Source: Reddybacter sp041277045 (GTDB lineage: Bacteria; Pseudomonadota; Gammaproteobacteria; Pseudomonadales; Porticoccaceae). From it: a stretch of DNA of 64,000 bases. Positions 33,359 through 41,953 of this stretch are shown in pieces (positions within the stretch are counted from its first letter, which is position 1; every line of letters begins with the position of its first letter). A model generated the notes under the pieces. That model was not told the origin of the DNA and did not search any database. It saw only the letters and a list, made by a program, of their open reading frames with translations. The DNA is taken from the NCBI GenBank assembly GCA_041277045.1, contig JBGFSY010000001.1:1302001-1366000 (forward strand), in the 5' to 3' direction. Both the position numbers and the translations under genes were made by a program.

Positions 33359-34456
33359 TTACATTGCGCTCAACTTATCGCGCACTCGCTGACCAAAGGC
33401 GTCGGTGCCAATAACGTTTTCGTCATTACCACCCGTTGCCAAATCAGGGGTGGTGTAGCCATCGGCAAACACGCCTTGCATGGCGGCCCAAATTTGATTG
33501 GCTTCGTCGATCATGCCGAAGCTGTGCTCTAGCATCATCGCCACCGAGCCTATCATCGAATAAGGGTTGGCAATGTTTTGCCCGGCGATATCGGGGGCCG
33601 ATCCGTGGGAGGGCTCGTAGTAAGCTTTGCCGTCGCCAATACAGGCGGAGGGCATTAAGCCCAGCGAGCCAATCAAACCGCCACCCTGGTCGCTGAGAAT
33701 ATCGCCAAACATGTTCTCCATCACCATCACGTCAAACTGGCCGGGGTTCAGGCACAGGTGAGTGGCGGCGGCATCGACCAGCATATTGACCACTTCAACT
33801 TCGGGGTAGTCAACGGCGACCTCATCGAGCACTTCATTCCACAACACGCTCGATTTAAGAATATTGCTCTTGTGAATATTGTGCAGTACCTTTTTGCGCT
33901 TCATGGCTTGTTCAAAGCCTGTTTTTACCACCTGGCGGATTTGGATTTCATCGTAGCGCAGGGTTTCTTCGGCGAAGCGAATGTTGTTGTCGTCGACACC
34001 GATGATTTTTTTGCCAAAGTAGAGTCCGCCAAGCAGTTCGCGAATCATTAATATATCAATGCCCTCGCCAATCACTTCTGACTTTAAAGGCGAAAGATGG
34101 GCTAGTGCTTTAGGTAGTGATACCGGGCGCAGGTTGGCGTAGGTGTTGTAGCGCGCCCGCAGGGGCAGTACCGCACCGCGCTCGGGCTGCATATCGACCG
34201 GGATCTTCATCGCCTCGGCGTGAGCTAAACCGACCGGACCTTTTAATATTGCGTCGGCTTCATCGCAAACCGCCTGGGTCTGCTCGGGAAAGGGGTGGCC
34301 GTGGTCAAAATAGGCGGCAGCACCGAAGGGGCTTTCGGTGAGTTCAAAGTGTACACCGCTACGCTGTTCGACTAGTGCGAGTACTTTCAGGGCTTCCGTC
34401 ATAATTTCGGGGCCGATACCGTCGCCGGTGAGGATGGCAATTTTGTATGTTGTCAT
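33359..34456 (-). CDS. 3-isopropylmalate dehydrogenase-like enzyme
   Basis: A 365-residue member of the isocitrate/isopropylmalate dehydrogenase family, which oxidises and decarboxylates 2-hydroxy acids with NAD. Visible motifs: TGDGIGPEIM at the N-terminus, RELLGGLYFG (the LeuB signature region, normally RELTGGIYFG), the metal/cofactor region MVMENMFGDILSDQ, and EPSHGSAPDIAGQ binding NAD. The region GPVGLAH is unlike the LeuB consensus, and no leuCD is nearby, so it may act on another malate-type substrate. The ATG at 34456 is chosen; the longer ORF adds unrelated residues. Confidence 0.82.
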   Translation of the reverse strand: MTTYKIAILTGDGIGPEIMTEALKVLALVEQRSGVHFELTESPFGAAAYFDHGHPFPEQTQAVCDEADAILKGPVGLAHAEAMKIPVDMQPERGAVLPLRARYNTYANLRPVSLPKALAHLSPLKSEVIGEGIDILMIRELLGGLYFGKKIIGVDDNNIRFAEETLRYDEIQIRQVVKTGFEQAMKRKKVLHNIHKSNILKSSVLWNEVLDEVAVDYPEVEVVNMLVDAAATHLCLNPGQFDVMVMENMFGDILSDQGGGLIGSLGLMPSACIGDGKAYYEPSHGSAPDIAGQNIANPYSMIGSVAMMLEHSFGMIDEANQIWAAMQGVFADGYTTPDLATGGNDENVIGTDAFGQRVRDKLSAM

Positions 34457-34644
34457 AGTCTTTAAATAGCACGTTTTGAAGTAGGCCAGTATTGTAGCGA
34501 ATAGACAAAGTTCTGAACAAGTCAAGGCGGTTGGATTCGAAGATCGAGCTAGCAGTGGCCGTATAGGGCTTGTACTCTTAACACTACCACTAAGTAGAAC
34601 CGATAACGATAATACGCCAAGCGGCGCCTAGGAGAGTTTGATCT

Positions 34645-35895
34645 ATGTCATCACCACCCTTGCAATTTGATCCAAGTGATAGGGCTGTTATTAACAATCC
34701 CTTCCCGATTTTTGCCCGCTTGCAGGAGGAAGCTCCAATACATTGGAGTGATACAGCTCGTGGCTGGGTTGTTACTCGCTATGAAGATTGCAAAGCTGTG
34801 TTGCTCGATAAGCGCTACTCATCGGCGCGAATGGAGCCGTTTTTTGAATCCCTCAGTGCTGAGCAACGGGCCAAGGTGGCGGGTCTTGAAAGTTCCGTTG
34901 GCCTTTGGGCTGTGTTCCTTGATCCGCCAGAGCACACGCGCTTGCGACGCTTGTTGAATCGAGGTTTTACCTCGCGAGCGGTGAACGGCATGGCGCCTCG
35001 CATTGCCGAAATAGTGCACGAACTTATTGATGACGTTGCTGGGAAGCCGGAAATAGATTTCATTCGAGATATTGCCTACCGCATACCCGCAGCTGTCATT
35101 ATGGAAATGATGGGAGTCTCACACTCAGAAGTTGAAAGCTTCAAGTTGTGGTCTGATGACATAGGTTTATTTGTCGGCGGCTCAAAAGTAACGCCGGAAA
35201 AATACGTACGAGCAGAGGCTGCAACGAAACAAATGTGTGACGCTTTTCGTGATTTGATCACAGAGCGCAGGCGTAATCCCCGTGAAGATATGATTACCGA
35301 CCTGATTCGTGCTGAAGACGAGGGCCAGGTTCTGGATGAACAGGAATTGATAGCAACCTGTGTGATGCTGTTATTTGCCGGTCACGAGACGACCGGCAAC
35401 CTGTTCGGTACAGGTATGTATCACTTTCTCCACCATCCCGAGCAATTTGAAGCGTTACGCCGCCACCCTGAACTGGCTGAAAATGCGGTCGAGGAAATAC
35501 TTCGCTACGATGGTCCAAATGGGGCAATGACCAGAGTGGCTAGCGAAGATCTAACCTTGGGAGGCCATACCATTCGCAAAGGAAAACGCGTATTTGTCAT
35601 GCTCAATGCGGCGAACAGGGACCCTGAACTATTTGAGGACCCACATACTTTCGATATTCGCCGCAAACCCAATGGCAGTGCGGCAATCGGTCAATTTGCT
35701 TTTGGCCATGGCATCCACTTTTGCATTGGTGCGCCGCTGGCTAGGCTTGAAGGCCGGATTGCCCTGCCTATCTTTGCCGATAGAATTCGCCATCCAAAAA
35801 TGATTGGCGGTGAACCCGATTGGATAGACAGTCTTAATTTTCGTGGGCTTACGCAGTTGCCGATGAGCTGTGAAATAAAGGCTAGATCAAAATAG
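34645..35895 (+). CDS. Cytochrome P450
   Basis: A 416-residue soluble bacterial P450. Landmarks: I-helix LFAGHETTGN with the oxygen-activating Thr, K-helix EEILRYDGP (ExxR), and the heme loop FAFGHGIHFCIGAPLAR with the ligating Cys. It needs ferredoxin partners, none of which are adjacent. The ATG at 34645 is preceded by GGAGAG. It is divergent from the LeuB-like gene and convergent with rep. Given the monooxygenase-rich surroundings, a role in hydroxylating a hydrophobic substrate is likely, but the family number cannot be given. Confidence 0.94.
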   Translation: MSSPPLQFDPSDRAVINNPFPIFARLQEEAPIHWSDTARGWVVTRYEDCKAVLLDKRYSSARMEPFFESLSAEQRAKVAGLESSVGLWAVFLDPPEHTRLRRLLNRGFTSRAVNGMAPRIAEIVHELIDDVAGKPEIDFIRDIAYRIPAAVIMEMMGVSHSEVESFKLWSDDIGLFVGGSKVTPEKYVRAEAATKQMCDAFRDLITERRRNPREDMITDLIRAEDEGQVLDEQELIATCVMLLFAGHETTGNLFGTGMYHFLHHPEQFEALRRHPELAENAVEEILRYDGPNGAMTRVASEDLTLGGHTIRKGKRVFVMLNAANRDPELFEDPHTFDIRRKPNGSAAIGQFAFGHGIHFCIGAPLARLEGRIALPIFADRIRHPKMIGGEPDWIDSLNFRGLTQLPMSCEIKARSK

Positions 35896-35941
35896 CTTAA
35901 GCGGATTATAGGCAGGGTGGAGCTGCAATTGATGTGCTGGT

Positions 35942-37963
35942 TTATATGGCCAGCATGTCCTTCAAAGCATTAAGCGACTGCTGGCCCTTCTGCTTTTTCA
36001 CCTCGGGGGGCAGCTCGTCGCCAAAGCCCTCGCGTTCAATATCTTCTGCCGGCAATTCGCCAAGAAAACGGCTGGGCTCGGTTTTCGATATTTCGCCATA
36101 TTGCTTGCGTCGCGAGGCCAGGGTCATGGTCAGCGTTTCGCGGGCTCGGGTAATGCCCACGTAGGCGAGGCGACGCTCTTCTTCGACCGTGTCTTGCTCG
36201 ATACTGGAGCGGTGGGGCAGTATCTCTTCTTCCATGCCGATGAGATAAACATGGGGAAATTCCAGCCCTTTGGCTGCGTGCAGAGTCATTAACTGCACTT
36301 TATCGTCGGCGGATTCCTCTTCCTGCCGGTCGAGCTGGTCGCGCAGAATAAGTCGGGATATAGCATTCTGTACCGGGTTTTCACAGTCCGGGTCTTCCAT
36401 TTCGCTCTCAATGGCCCGCTCTAATTGTGTGACCAGGAATTGCACATTCTTCATGCGTTTCTCGGCCACGGAGCCACTGCTGGCGTTTTGGTGGAGCCAG
36501 CTTTCGTAGTCGATATCGTCGATCATTTCACGCACGGCTTTAATGGGATCATCGCGCTCGCAACGCTCGGCGATTTTTTCCATCCAGTGCTTAAAGCGCT
36601 GTAGTTTTTCGAGGTGCTGGCCGGTGATTTCAGATTGCAGGCCAATTTCATCAATCGCGGCGAGTAGGGAAATTTCTCGCCGGTTGGCATAGGTGCCGAG
36701 TTTTTCCAGGGTTGTCGGGCCGATTTGCCGACGCGGCGTGTTGATCACTCGCAGCAGCGCGTTGTTGTCGTCCGGATTAGCCAGCAGGCGCAGGTAGGCC
36801 ATGATGTCTTTGATTTCCGTGCGCGCATAAAACGAGGTGCCGCCGCTCAAGTGGTAGGGAATCGTCTGGCTCTGTAGCTTTATTTCTAGCAGGCGGGCCT
36901 GATAATTACCCCGGTAGAGCACGGCGAAATCCCGGTAGAAGCAGCCACGGCGCATATGGTTTTCAATAATGTCGTTGACCACCCGCTCCATTTCGGCCTC
37001 TTCGTCACCGCAGCGAATCACGCGGATGGCATCGCCAAAGCCCAGGTCGCTCCACAGAGCTTTTTCAAAGGCGTGGGGATTGTTGGCGATCAGCATGTTG
37101 GCGGCGCGCAAGATGCGGGCGGTGGAACGGTAATTTTGCTCCAGCTTAACCACTTCAAGGTGGGGGAAGTCGACCTGCAGTTGTTCGAGGTTTTCCGGCC
37201 GTGCACCGCGCCAGGCATAAATCGACTGATCGTCATCGCCCACCACAGTTAGCGCTTGCCTGTCACCCACCAGCATCTTCACCAGCTCGTACTGGGCCAT
37301 GTTGGTGTCCTGATACTCGTCCACCAACAGGTATTGAATACGCTGCTGCCACTTGCCCAGCACCTCGGGGTGGTCGCGAAATAACTGCACTGGCAATAAA
37401 ATCAGGTCGTCAAAGTCCACCGCGTTATAGGCTTTCAGCGCTTGTTGATAGCGCTCGTAGAGCAGGCCCAGCGCTTGCTCGCCATCACTCTCGGCGAGCG
37501 ACATCGCCTGCGAGGGGGATTGCAGTTCGTTTTTCCATTTAGAAATTTGTTGCTGGGCGATGTTAATAAGATCGGGGTCGATCTCGGTTTTGGTAATCAT
37601 CAACTCTTTGATCAGCGTGCGGCTGTCTTCAGAGTCGAAGATGGAGAAGCCATTTTTATAACCCAGGTGCACCAACTCGCGGCGAATAATATTCAGCCCC
37701 AAGTTGTGAAAGGTTGAGATCGTCAACCCCCGCGCCGCCCTGCCTTTAACCAGTGTGCCAACCCTGGCTTTCATCTCCCGTGCGGCTTTATTGGTAAAGG
37801 TCACCGCGGCAATATTGCGGCCGGCCACTCCGCATTTCTCAATTAAATAAGCGATTTTGCGGGTAATTACACTCGTTTTTCCACTGCCCGCACCGGCGAG
37901 CACCAGCAGGGGTCCATCAATGTAGTGCACGGCTTTTTGTTGCTGGGGGTTCAGTGTTGACAA
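35942..37963 (-). CDS. rep: ATP-dependent DNA helicase Rep
   Basis: Rep is a 3'-5' superfamily 1 helicase that helps replication forks past bound proteins. The 673 residues match Rep length. Motifs: LNPQQQKAV, Walker A AGAGSGKTSVITRKI, LVDEYQDTN, GDDDQSIYAWRGA, the motif V/VI region LMTLHAAKGLEFPHV, and YVGITRARETL. The start appears to be TTG at 37963, because no in-frame ATG precedes the conserved LNPQQQ region. No ribosome site is clear. Confidence 0.93.
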   Translation of the reverse strand: MSTLNPQQQKAVHYIDGPLLVLAGAGSGKTSVITRKIAYLIEKCGVAGRNIAAVTFTNKAAREMKARVGTLVKGRAARGLTISTFHNLGLNIIRRELVHLGYKNGFSIFDSEDSRTLIKELMITKTEIDPDLINIAQQQISKWKNELQSPSQAMSLAESDGEQALGLLYERYQQALKAYNAVDFDDLILLPVQLFRDHPEVLGKWQQRIQYLLVDEYQDTNMAQYELVKMLVGDRQALTVVGDDDQSIYAWRGARPENLEQLQVDFPHLEVVKLEQNYRSTARILRAANMLIANNPHAFEKALWSDLGFGDAIRVIRCGDEEAEMERVVNDIIENHMRRGCFYRDFAVLYRGNYQARLLEIKLQSQTIPYHLSGGTSFYARTEIKDIMAYLRLLANPDDNNALLRVINTPRRQIGPTTLEKLGTYANRREISLLAAIDEIGLQSEITGQHLEKLQRFKHWMEKIAERCERDDPIKAVREMIDDIDYESWLHQNASSGSVAEKRMKNVQFLVTQLERAIESEMEDPDCENPVQNAISRLILRDQLDRQEEESADDKVQLMTLHAAKGLEFPHVYLIGMEEEILPHRSSIEQDTVEEERRLAYVGITRARETLTMTLASRRKQYGEISKTEPSRFLGELPAEDIEREGFGDELPPEVKKQKGQQSLNALKDMLAI

Positions 37964-38102
37964 GGGAGGAGGCCTGGGCTGTGTTCAAAGGGCGGCGCAT
38001 TGTAACAGTAGACAGTGTGCCCGCCGAGGTTAACGCGTCGCGCTAATGTGTCGACGCTCAGTGGCTAGGTGGACGAGACGTCGGGGTCTGAGCTGCTAGC
38101 AC

Positions 38103-40304
38103 TTATTGATAGCAGCGAATCAGCACGGTATAGATTTTTGCCTCGTCGATGACCCCAATAGCAGAGCGGCTTCTGTCCAGGGGTCGGCTATGAAAGGCCA
38201 CGTCGTGCTTGTTTAGAAAAGTACGCAGTAGCGAGGACTTAAGGGCGAAGTTAACATTTGCAGGTAGGGATCCCGTGGCCTTGGCGAGGGCCGTGGTTTT
38301 AAACCGGGCGCTGATGACCCCTAGTACATTGCCGCTGGCGTCGAGCAGGGGGCCGCCGCTATTACCGGGATTGACGGGGGCGGTAATTTGCAAATAACGC
38401 GATTCATTGTAAAGCCCGGCTAGGGCCTTGATTTCGCCAGCCGTGGCCTGCAAGTCTGAGCCCCGGTAGACGGGGAGGGGATAGCCGACGGCGGTGACAT
38501 ATTGTCCCCGGCGCGCGGGGTCGCGGCTTAAGGCGGCCAACCCTGGGGGGTGCGGCCCCTGTAGAATGATCAGCTCACTGGCCTTGTCCTTAAATAACAC
38601 CTCGCTGGGCGCGTCATCGATAGTAATCTTTCGGCATTGTTTGACCACATAGTCACTACTCACCACATGGCCTTGGTCGGAAACATAAAAGCCGGTGCCG
38701 GTTCTGAGCAAATTGTTGCTGGTCGCCGAACCGCCCGCTTTCCATTCGCGGGACAAGCGCTGGGCATCGGCTACTTGTGAGATAGTCATCAGCTCTGCGA
38801 GGCTTTCGCGCAGCTCCCTCGCACCTGGCTCACTGTGGGCGGCGGCTAGGTTGGCCCACATATAGGCTGCTATGTAATCTTTCGGCACGCCCTCGCCTGC
38901 AAAATAGAGCCGCCCGAGCGTTGCTTGTGCGGCCTGATGACCCTGTTCGGCTGCCTTGCGATACCACAGCGCCGCCTTGCCCGTGTGCTTGGGTGCCCCC
39001 TTACCTGAAATATAAAGGTGACCGAGTTCAAACTGGGCGTTGCTATATTCCTGCTCGGCGGCCTTGCGATACCAACTCGCCGCCTTATTGTAGTTTTTGA
39101 GTACACCCTCACCGGCGAGATAGAGCTTGCCAAGTTCAACTTGGGCCTGCCGATGGCCCTGTTCGGCGGCCCTGCGGTACCACATCGCCGCTCGACCATA
39201 ATACTTTGGTACACCCAGGCCCGCGTAGTAGAGTTTACCGAGCTCTATTTGCGCGACGGGATGCCCCTGCTCGGCGGCCTTCAGATACCACGTTGCCGCC
39301 GTACTGTAATCGATGGCCACTTTTTCGCCCTTGGCGTAGACCCTGGCCAGCCATACCTGTGCATCGCTATGGCCCAAGCCCGCCGTCTGGCGATACCAGC
39401 TTACCGCTTGACTGTAATCCTTAACGACCCCCGCACCCTGACAATAGAGCTGGCCCAGGGCAACGTGGTCCTCTTCGGGTGTTTGGCCCAATTCTCGGAA
39501 CAACCAGCTTGCCGCTGAGGCCTGATCTATGGATAGACCCTCATCGCTGTAAAAGAGGTTGCCGAGCCAAAGGTGAGCCGTCCTGTGGCCCTGTTCGGCC
39601 GCCTTGCGATACCAGCTTTGCGCGCTAGGGTGATTTTGCGCTACCCCTTCGCCCGCGCAATAGAGCATGCCGAGTGCAGCTTGCGCCTCTGGATGACCCA
39701 GCTCAGCGGCCTTGCGAAACCAGCTTGCCGCAGTGGGGTCATCTTTTACCACGCCCTCGCCAGCGTAGTAGAGCTTGCCAAGCAAGGTCTGCGCTTCGTC
39801 ATAACCTTCCTCGGCGGCCAGCTGGTACCACTGGGCCGAGGTGCTGAAGTCTTTTCCCAGACCCTGGCCCGAATAATAGAGTTTGCCGAGAGCAACCTGT
39901 GCCGCTGGGTGCCCCTGCTCGGCGGCCCTGCGATACCAAGTGGCAGCAGTGTGGTAATCCTTTGGCACCCCGCGCCCGCTTTGATAAAACTCAGCGAGCT
40001 GAAATTGTGCCTCTCGATGGCCCAGCTCGGCGGCCCGCCGATACCAGATCACCGCTTTGCCATCGTTTTTAATCAACCCCGTGCCGAGGGCATAGGCTGT
40101 TGCTCGAATGAACTGGGACTCGGCCTCACTGTTGGTCGCAACGTGGCTAGAGGCCCCCGATTTTTCGTGGACAACAGTAGCGATGCCCCAGGCAGTGGCG
40201 GCATTGTTTGCCAGTGCTTGCTCAAGGCAAGACCAGGCCATCAACAGAAAGAAAAAACCCCTTACTTTTAAAATGTAAAAACTCCCGTTTTCATTAGCTA
40301 GCAA
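38103..40304 (-). CDS. Sel1-repeat protein fused to a degenerate trypsin-like protease domain
   Basis: The 733 residues have a signal-like N-terminus (FFFLLMAWSCLEQALA), then 12 Sel1 repeats of 36 residues (about 65-500, pattern ALGKLYYAGEGVxKDYxxAxxWYRKAAEQGH). A C-terminal trypsin-like domain starts near residue 530. The Ser loop PVNPGNSGGPLLD is kept, but the His motif (usual TNxHVV) reads SSDYVV, so His is Tyr, and the Asp motif (usual DLALL) reads SELIIL. It is probably an inactive protease used as a binding module in the periplasm. The start is weak: TTG at 40304. Shadow ORFs opposite follow the 108-base repeat period. Confidence 0.85.
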   Translation of the reverse strand: MLANENGSFYILKVRGFFFLLMAWSCLEQALANNAATAWGIATVVHEKSGASSHVATNSEAESQFIRATAYALGTGLIKNDGKAVIWYRRAAELGHREAQFQLAEFYQSGRGVPKDYHTAATWYRRAAEQGHPAAQVALGKLYYSGQGLGKDFSTSAQWYQLAAEEGYDEAQTLLGKLYYAGEGVVKDDPTAASWFRKAAELGHPEAQAALGMLYCAGEGVAQNHPSAQSWYRKAAEQGHRTAHLWLGNLFYSDEGLSIDQASAASWLFRELGQTPEEDHVALGQLYCQGAGVVKDYSQAVSWYRQTAGLGHSDAQVWLARVYAKGEKVAIDYSTAATWYLKAAEQGHPVAQIELGKLYYAGLGVPKYYGRAAMWYRRAAEQGHRQAQVELGKLYLAGEGVLKNYNKAASWYRKAAEQEYSNAQFELGHLYISGKGAPKHTGKAALWYRKAAEQGHQAAQATLGRLYFAGEGVPKDYIAAYMWANLAAAHSEPGARELRESLAELMTISQVADAQRLSREWKAGGSATSNNLLRTGTGFYVSDQGHVVSSDYVVKQCRKITIDDAPSEVLFKDKASELIILQGPHPPGLAALSRDPARRGQYVTAVGYPLPVYRGSDLQATAGEIKALAGLYNESRYLQITAPVNPGNSGGPLLDASGNVLGVISARFKTTALAKATGSLPANVNFALKSSLLRTFLNKHDVAFHSRPLDRSRSAIGVIDEAKIYTVLIRCYQ

Positions 40305-40665
40305 TACCTGGGTTGAATCTGAGTGCTGCCATCGCTTTTACTGAGTGTGCGACCAACCGCCATGGTGGCGGTTGGTCTTTTCTTGGCCTCATTTTGAGCT
40401 CGCAATACGCTTCACCCCGTTTAAAACCCTGATCACTGCGTAATCGAAGGCCTGTATTGTATTGATATGTAGTTGTTTTTCGGCTCGTGTCGGGGTGTTG
40501 TTTGTATGGTGCTTAGCTCATTGTCCTGCTAACAAACAGCAATGTCAGTGGCAGAGCGCACATTCAGATATCTTCAAGCTAGCTAATTTAGAGTGCTGCG
40601 AAATATCACTAACGTTGATTTTTATTTCTGAGAAGAGCTCGATGCTTGTTTAGTGGTCAAGGAGG

Positions 40666-40724
40666 CGAGAGCCGGATCGCTCTCGGGCTCCAGCCCTTCG
40701 CGACAGGCGCACCCCCTGTGCGCC
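40666..40724. other. Cluster of three short hairpins
   Basis: Three adjacent inverted repeats: CGAGAGC/GCTCTCG (40666-40672, 40679-40685), GGGCT/AGCCC (40685-40689, 40692-40696) and GGCGCAC/GTGCGCC (40706-40712, 40718-40724). They lie in the 500-base gap between the Sel1 gene and ssrA, which has no supported gene; the 63-codon ORF at 40462-40653 has no protein-like pattern. Confidence 0.5.
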
Positions 40725-40763
40725 ACCCGTGCGCAAATGCGTTCAAATCTGCAGTTCAGCCAA

Positions 40764-40797
40764 TAAAAAACCCCCACCACTTTCGTGGCGAGGGTTG
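40764..40797 (-). terminator. Terminator of ssrA
   Basis: On the minus strand CCCTCGCCAC pairs with GTGGTGGGGG around a GAAA loop, followed by TTTTTT. It lies just beyond the tmRNA 3' end. Confidence 0.85.
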
Positions 40798-40803
40798 TTT
40801 TAT

Positions 40804-41203
40804 TGGTGGAGGCGGCGGGAATTGAACCCGCGTCCGTCAGTCCGCTGCTATCGGCTCTACATGCTTAGTTCGGTCTATTATATTTAACCTCTCACCGCCC
40901 GGCCGGCAGGGCATGTGAAATGGCGATTCTGGTTTAGGTTTTAGCGAGTCACCCCCAGACGTGGGTCATCGCGATCTTATGAGTTATGACACCTGAGTAC
41001 TCCGCCGCTACCCGAGGGTAGATGGAGCGCTGGACGCATAAGCACGGCTCCAGTCAGATGGCACTCTACTGGTGTTTAGGCAGCGAGTGCGTAGTTGTCG
41101 TCGTTGGCAACTATAAGGTTTGCGACTTTGGATTAACGAGATTGGTCACCATCTCGGCATGCACCTCAAGTTTTGTAACCGGCGTCGAATCCAAAACGCC
41201 CCC
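40804..41203 (-). ncRNA. ssrA: Transfer-messenger RNA (tmRNA)
   Basis: tmRNA rescues stalled ribosomes by adding a degradation tag. On the minus strand the RNA begins GGGGGCGTTTTGGATTCGAC at 41203 and ends with an encoded CCA at 40804; the two ends pair as an alanyl acceptor stem (GGGGGCG with CGCCTCC). The T-arm GGTTCAAT-like sequence is clear. The tag frame at 41108-41076 reads ANDDNYALAA then TAA, the same tag as in pseudomonads. Length is about 400 nt including CCA. smpB, its protein partner, lies 150 bases upstream on the same strand. Confidence 0.96.
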
Positions 41204-41351
41204 AAAAGCTTGAATGTGTTGTGGCTTTTATTTCTCAATGTTTCGAAAAACAAATGCTCTGATCTTTATATGGGGTCAGGGCGGAGGATTAAAAGCCAAC
41301 ACGGGCGATTTTATCACAGCTTGTTAACGCTGGGCGGATTGATCTGTGGTT

Positions 41352-41831
41352 TTAAGCGGAGTGGCTGAGTATGCGTTGCTTCTGACGCTGCCAGTCGCTT
41401 TTCTTGGCATCCTGACGTTTGTCGTACTCGGCTTTACCTTTGGCGAGGGCAACTTCGCATTTCACCAGGTGACCCTTCCAGTACAAGGCGGTGCAAATGC
41501 AGGTGTAGCCCTTTTGCTGTACGGCGGCCTCTATTTTGTCGAGCTCGCGGCGATGCAGTAAGAGCTTGCGGCTGCGATTGGGCTCGGTGACAAAGTGGGT
41601 GGAGGCGGTGGGCAGGGGCTGGATATTGGCGCCAAATAGCAGTGCCTCGCCATTTTGAATGTGCACGTAGCTGTCGGTGAGTTGAATTTTCTTCTCACGA
41701 ATGCTTTTCACTTCCCAGCCCATTAACGCGATGCCGGCTTCAAATCTATCGTCAATTTGATAGTCGTGGCGAGCGCGTTTGTTAACGACGATGGTGTTGG
41801 AGTTAGATTTGTTCTTGGGTTTTTTTGCCAT
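41352..41831 (-). CDS. smpB: SsrA-binding protein SmpB
   Basis: SmpB delivers tmRNA to stalled ribosomes. The 159 residues start MAKKPKNKSNSNTIVVNKRA and include the beta-barrel blocks HDYQIDDRFEAGIALMGWEV, DSYVHIQNGEALLFGANI, the RKLLLHRREL helix and a basic C-terminal tail (KKSDWQRQKQRIL). The ATG at 41831 gives the standard length; the longer ORF adds 15 non-conserved residues. The neighbouring ssrA gene completes the trans-translation pair. Confidence 0.96.
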   Translation of the reverse strand: MAKKPKNKSNSNTIVVNKRARHDYQIDDRFEAGIALMGWEVKSIREKKIQLTDSYVHIQNGEALLFGANIQPLPTASTHFVTEPNRSRKLLLHRRELDKIEAAVQQKGYTCICTALYWKGHLVKCEVALAKGKAEYDKRQDAKKSDWQRQKQRILSHSA

Positions 41832-41953
41832 GGCGCGATTATACGGTGTGGCGCGGGTGCTGCCTATGCTTGGCACGCTTTGTCTTGGCTAAGGAGGCTG
41901 TTGCGGTTTTGTGCTGGCCGGGCAAGGGGTACAATGGGGTCCTTGTCATACAA

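Noticed and set aside
39018..40271. Long plus-strand ORFs and a 108-base periodic pattern that could look like a repeat array or CRISPR
   Set aside because: The period is the 36-residue Sel1 repeat coded on the minus strand; units diverge as coding sequence and no identical direct repeats with spacers are present.
40462..40653. 63-codon ORF between the Sel1 gene and ssrA
   Set aside because: No ribosome site and a Cys-rich irregular composition; treated as chance.
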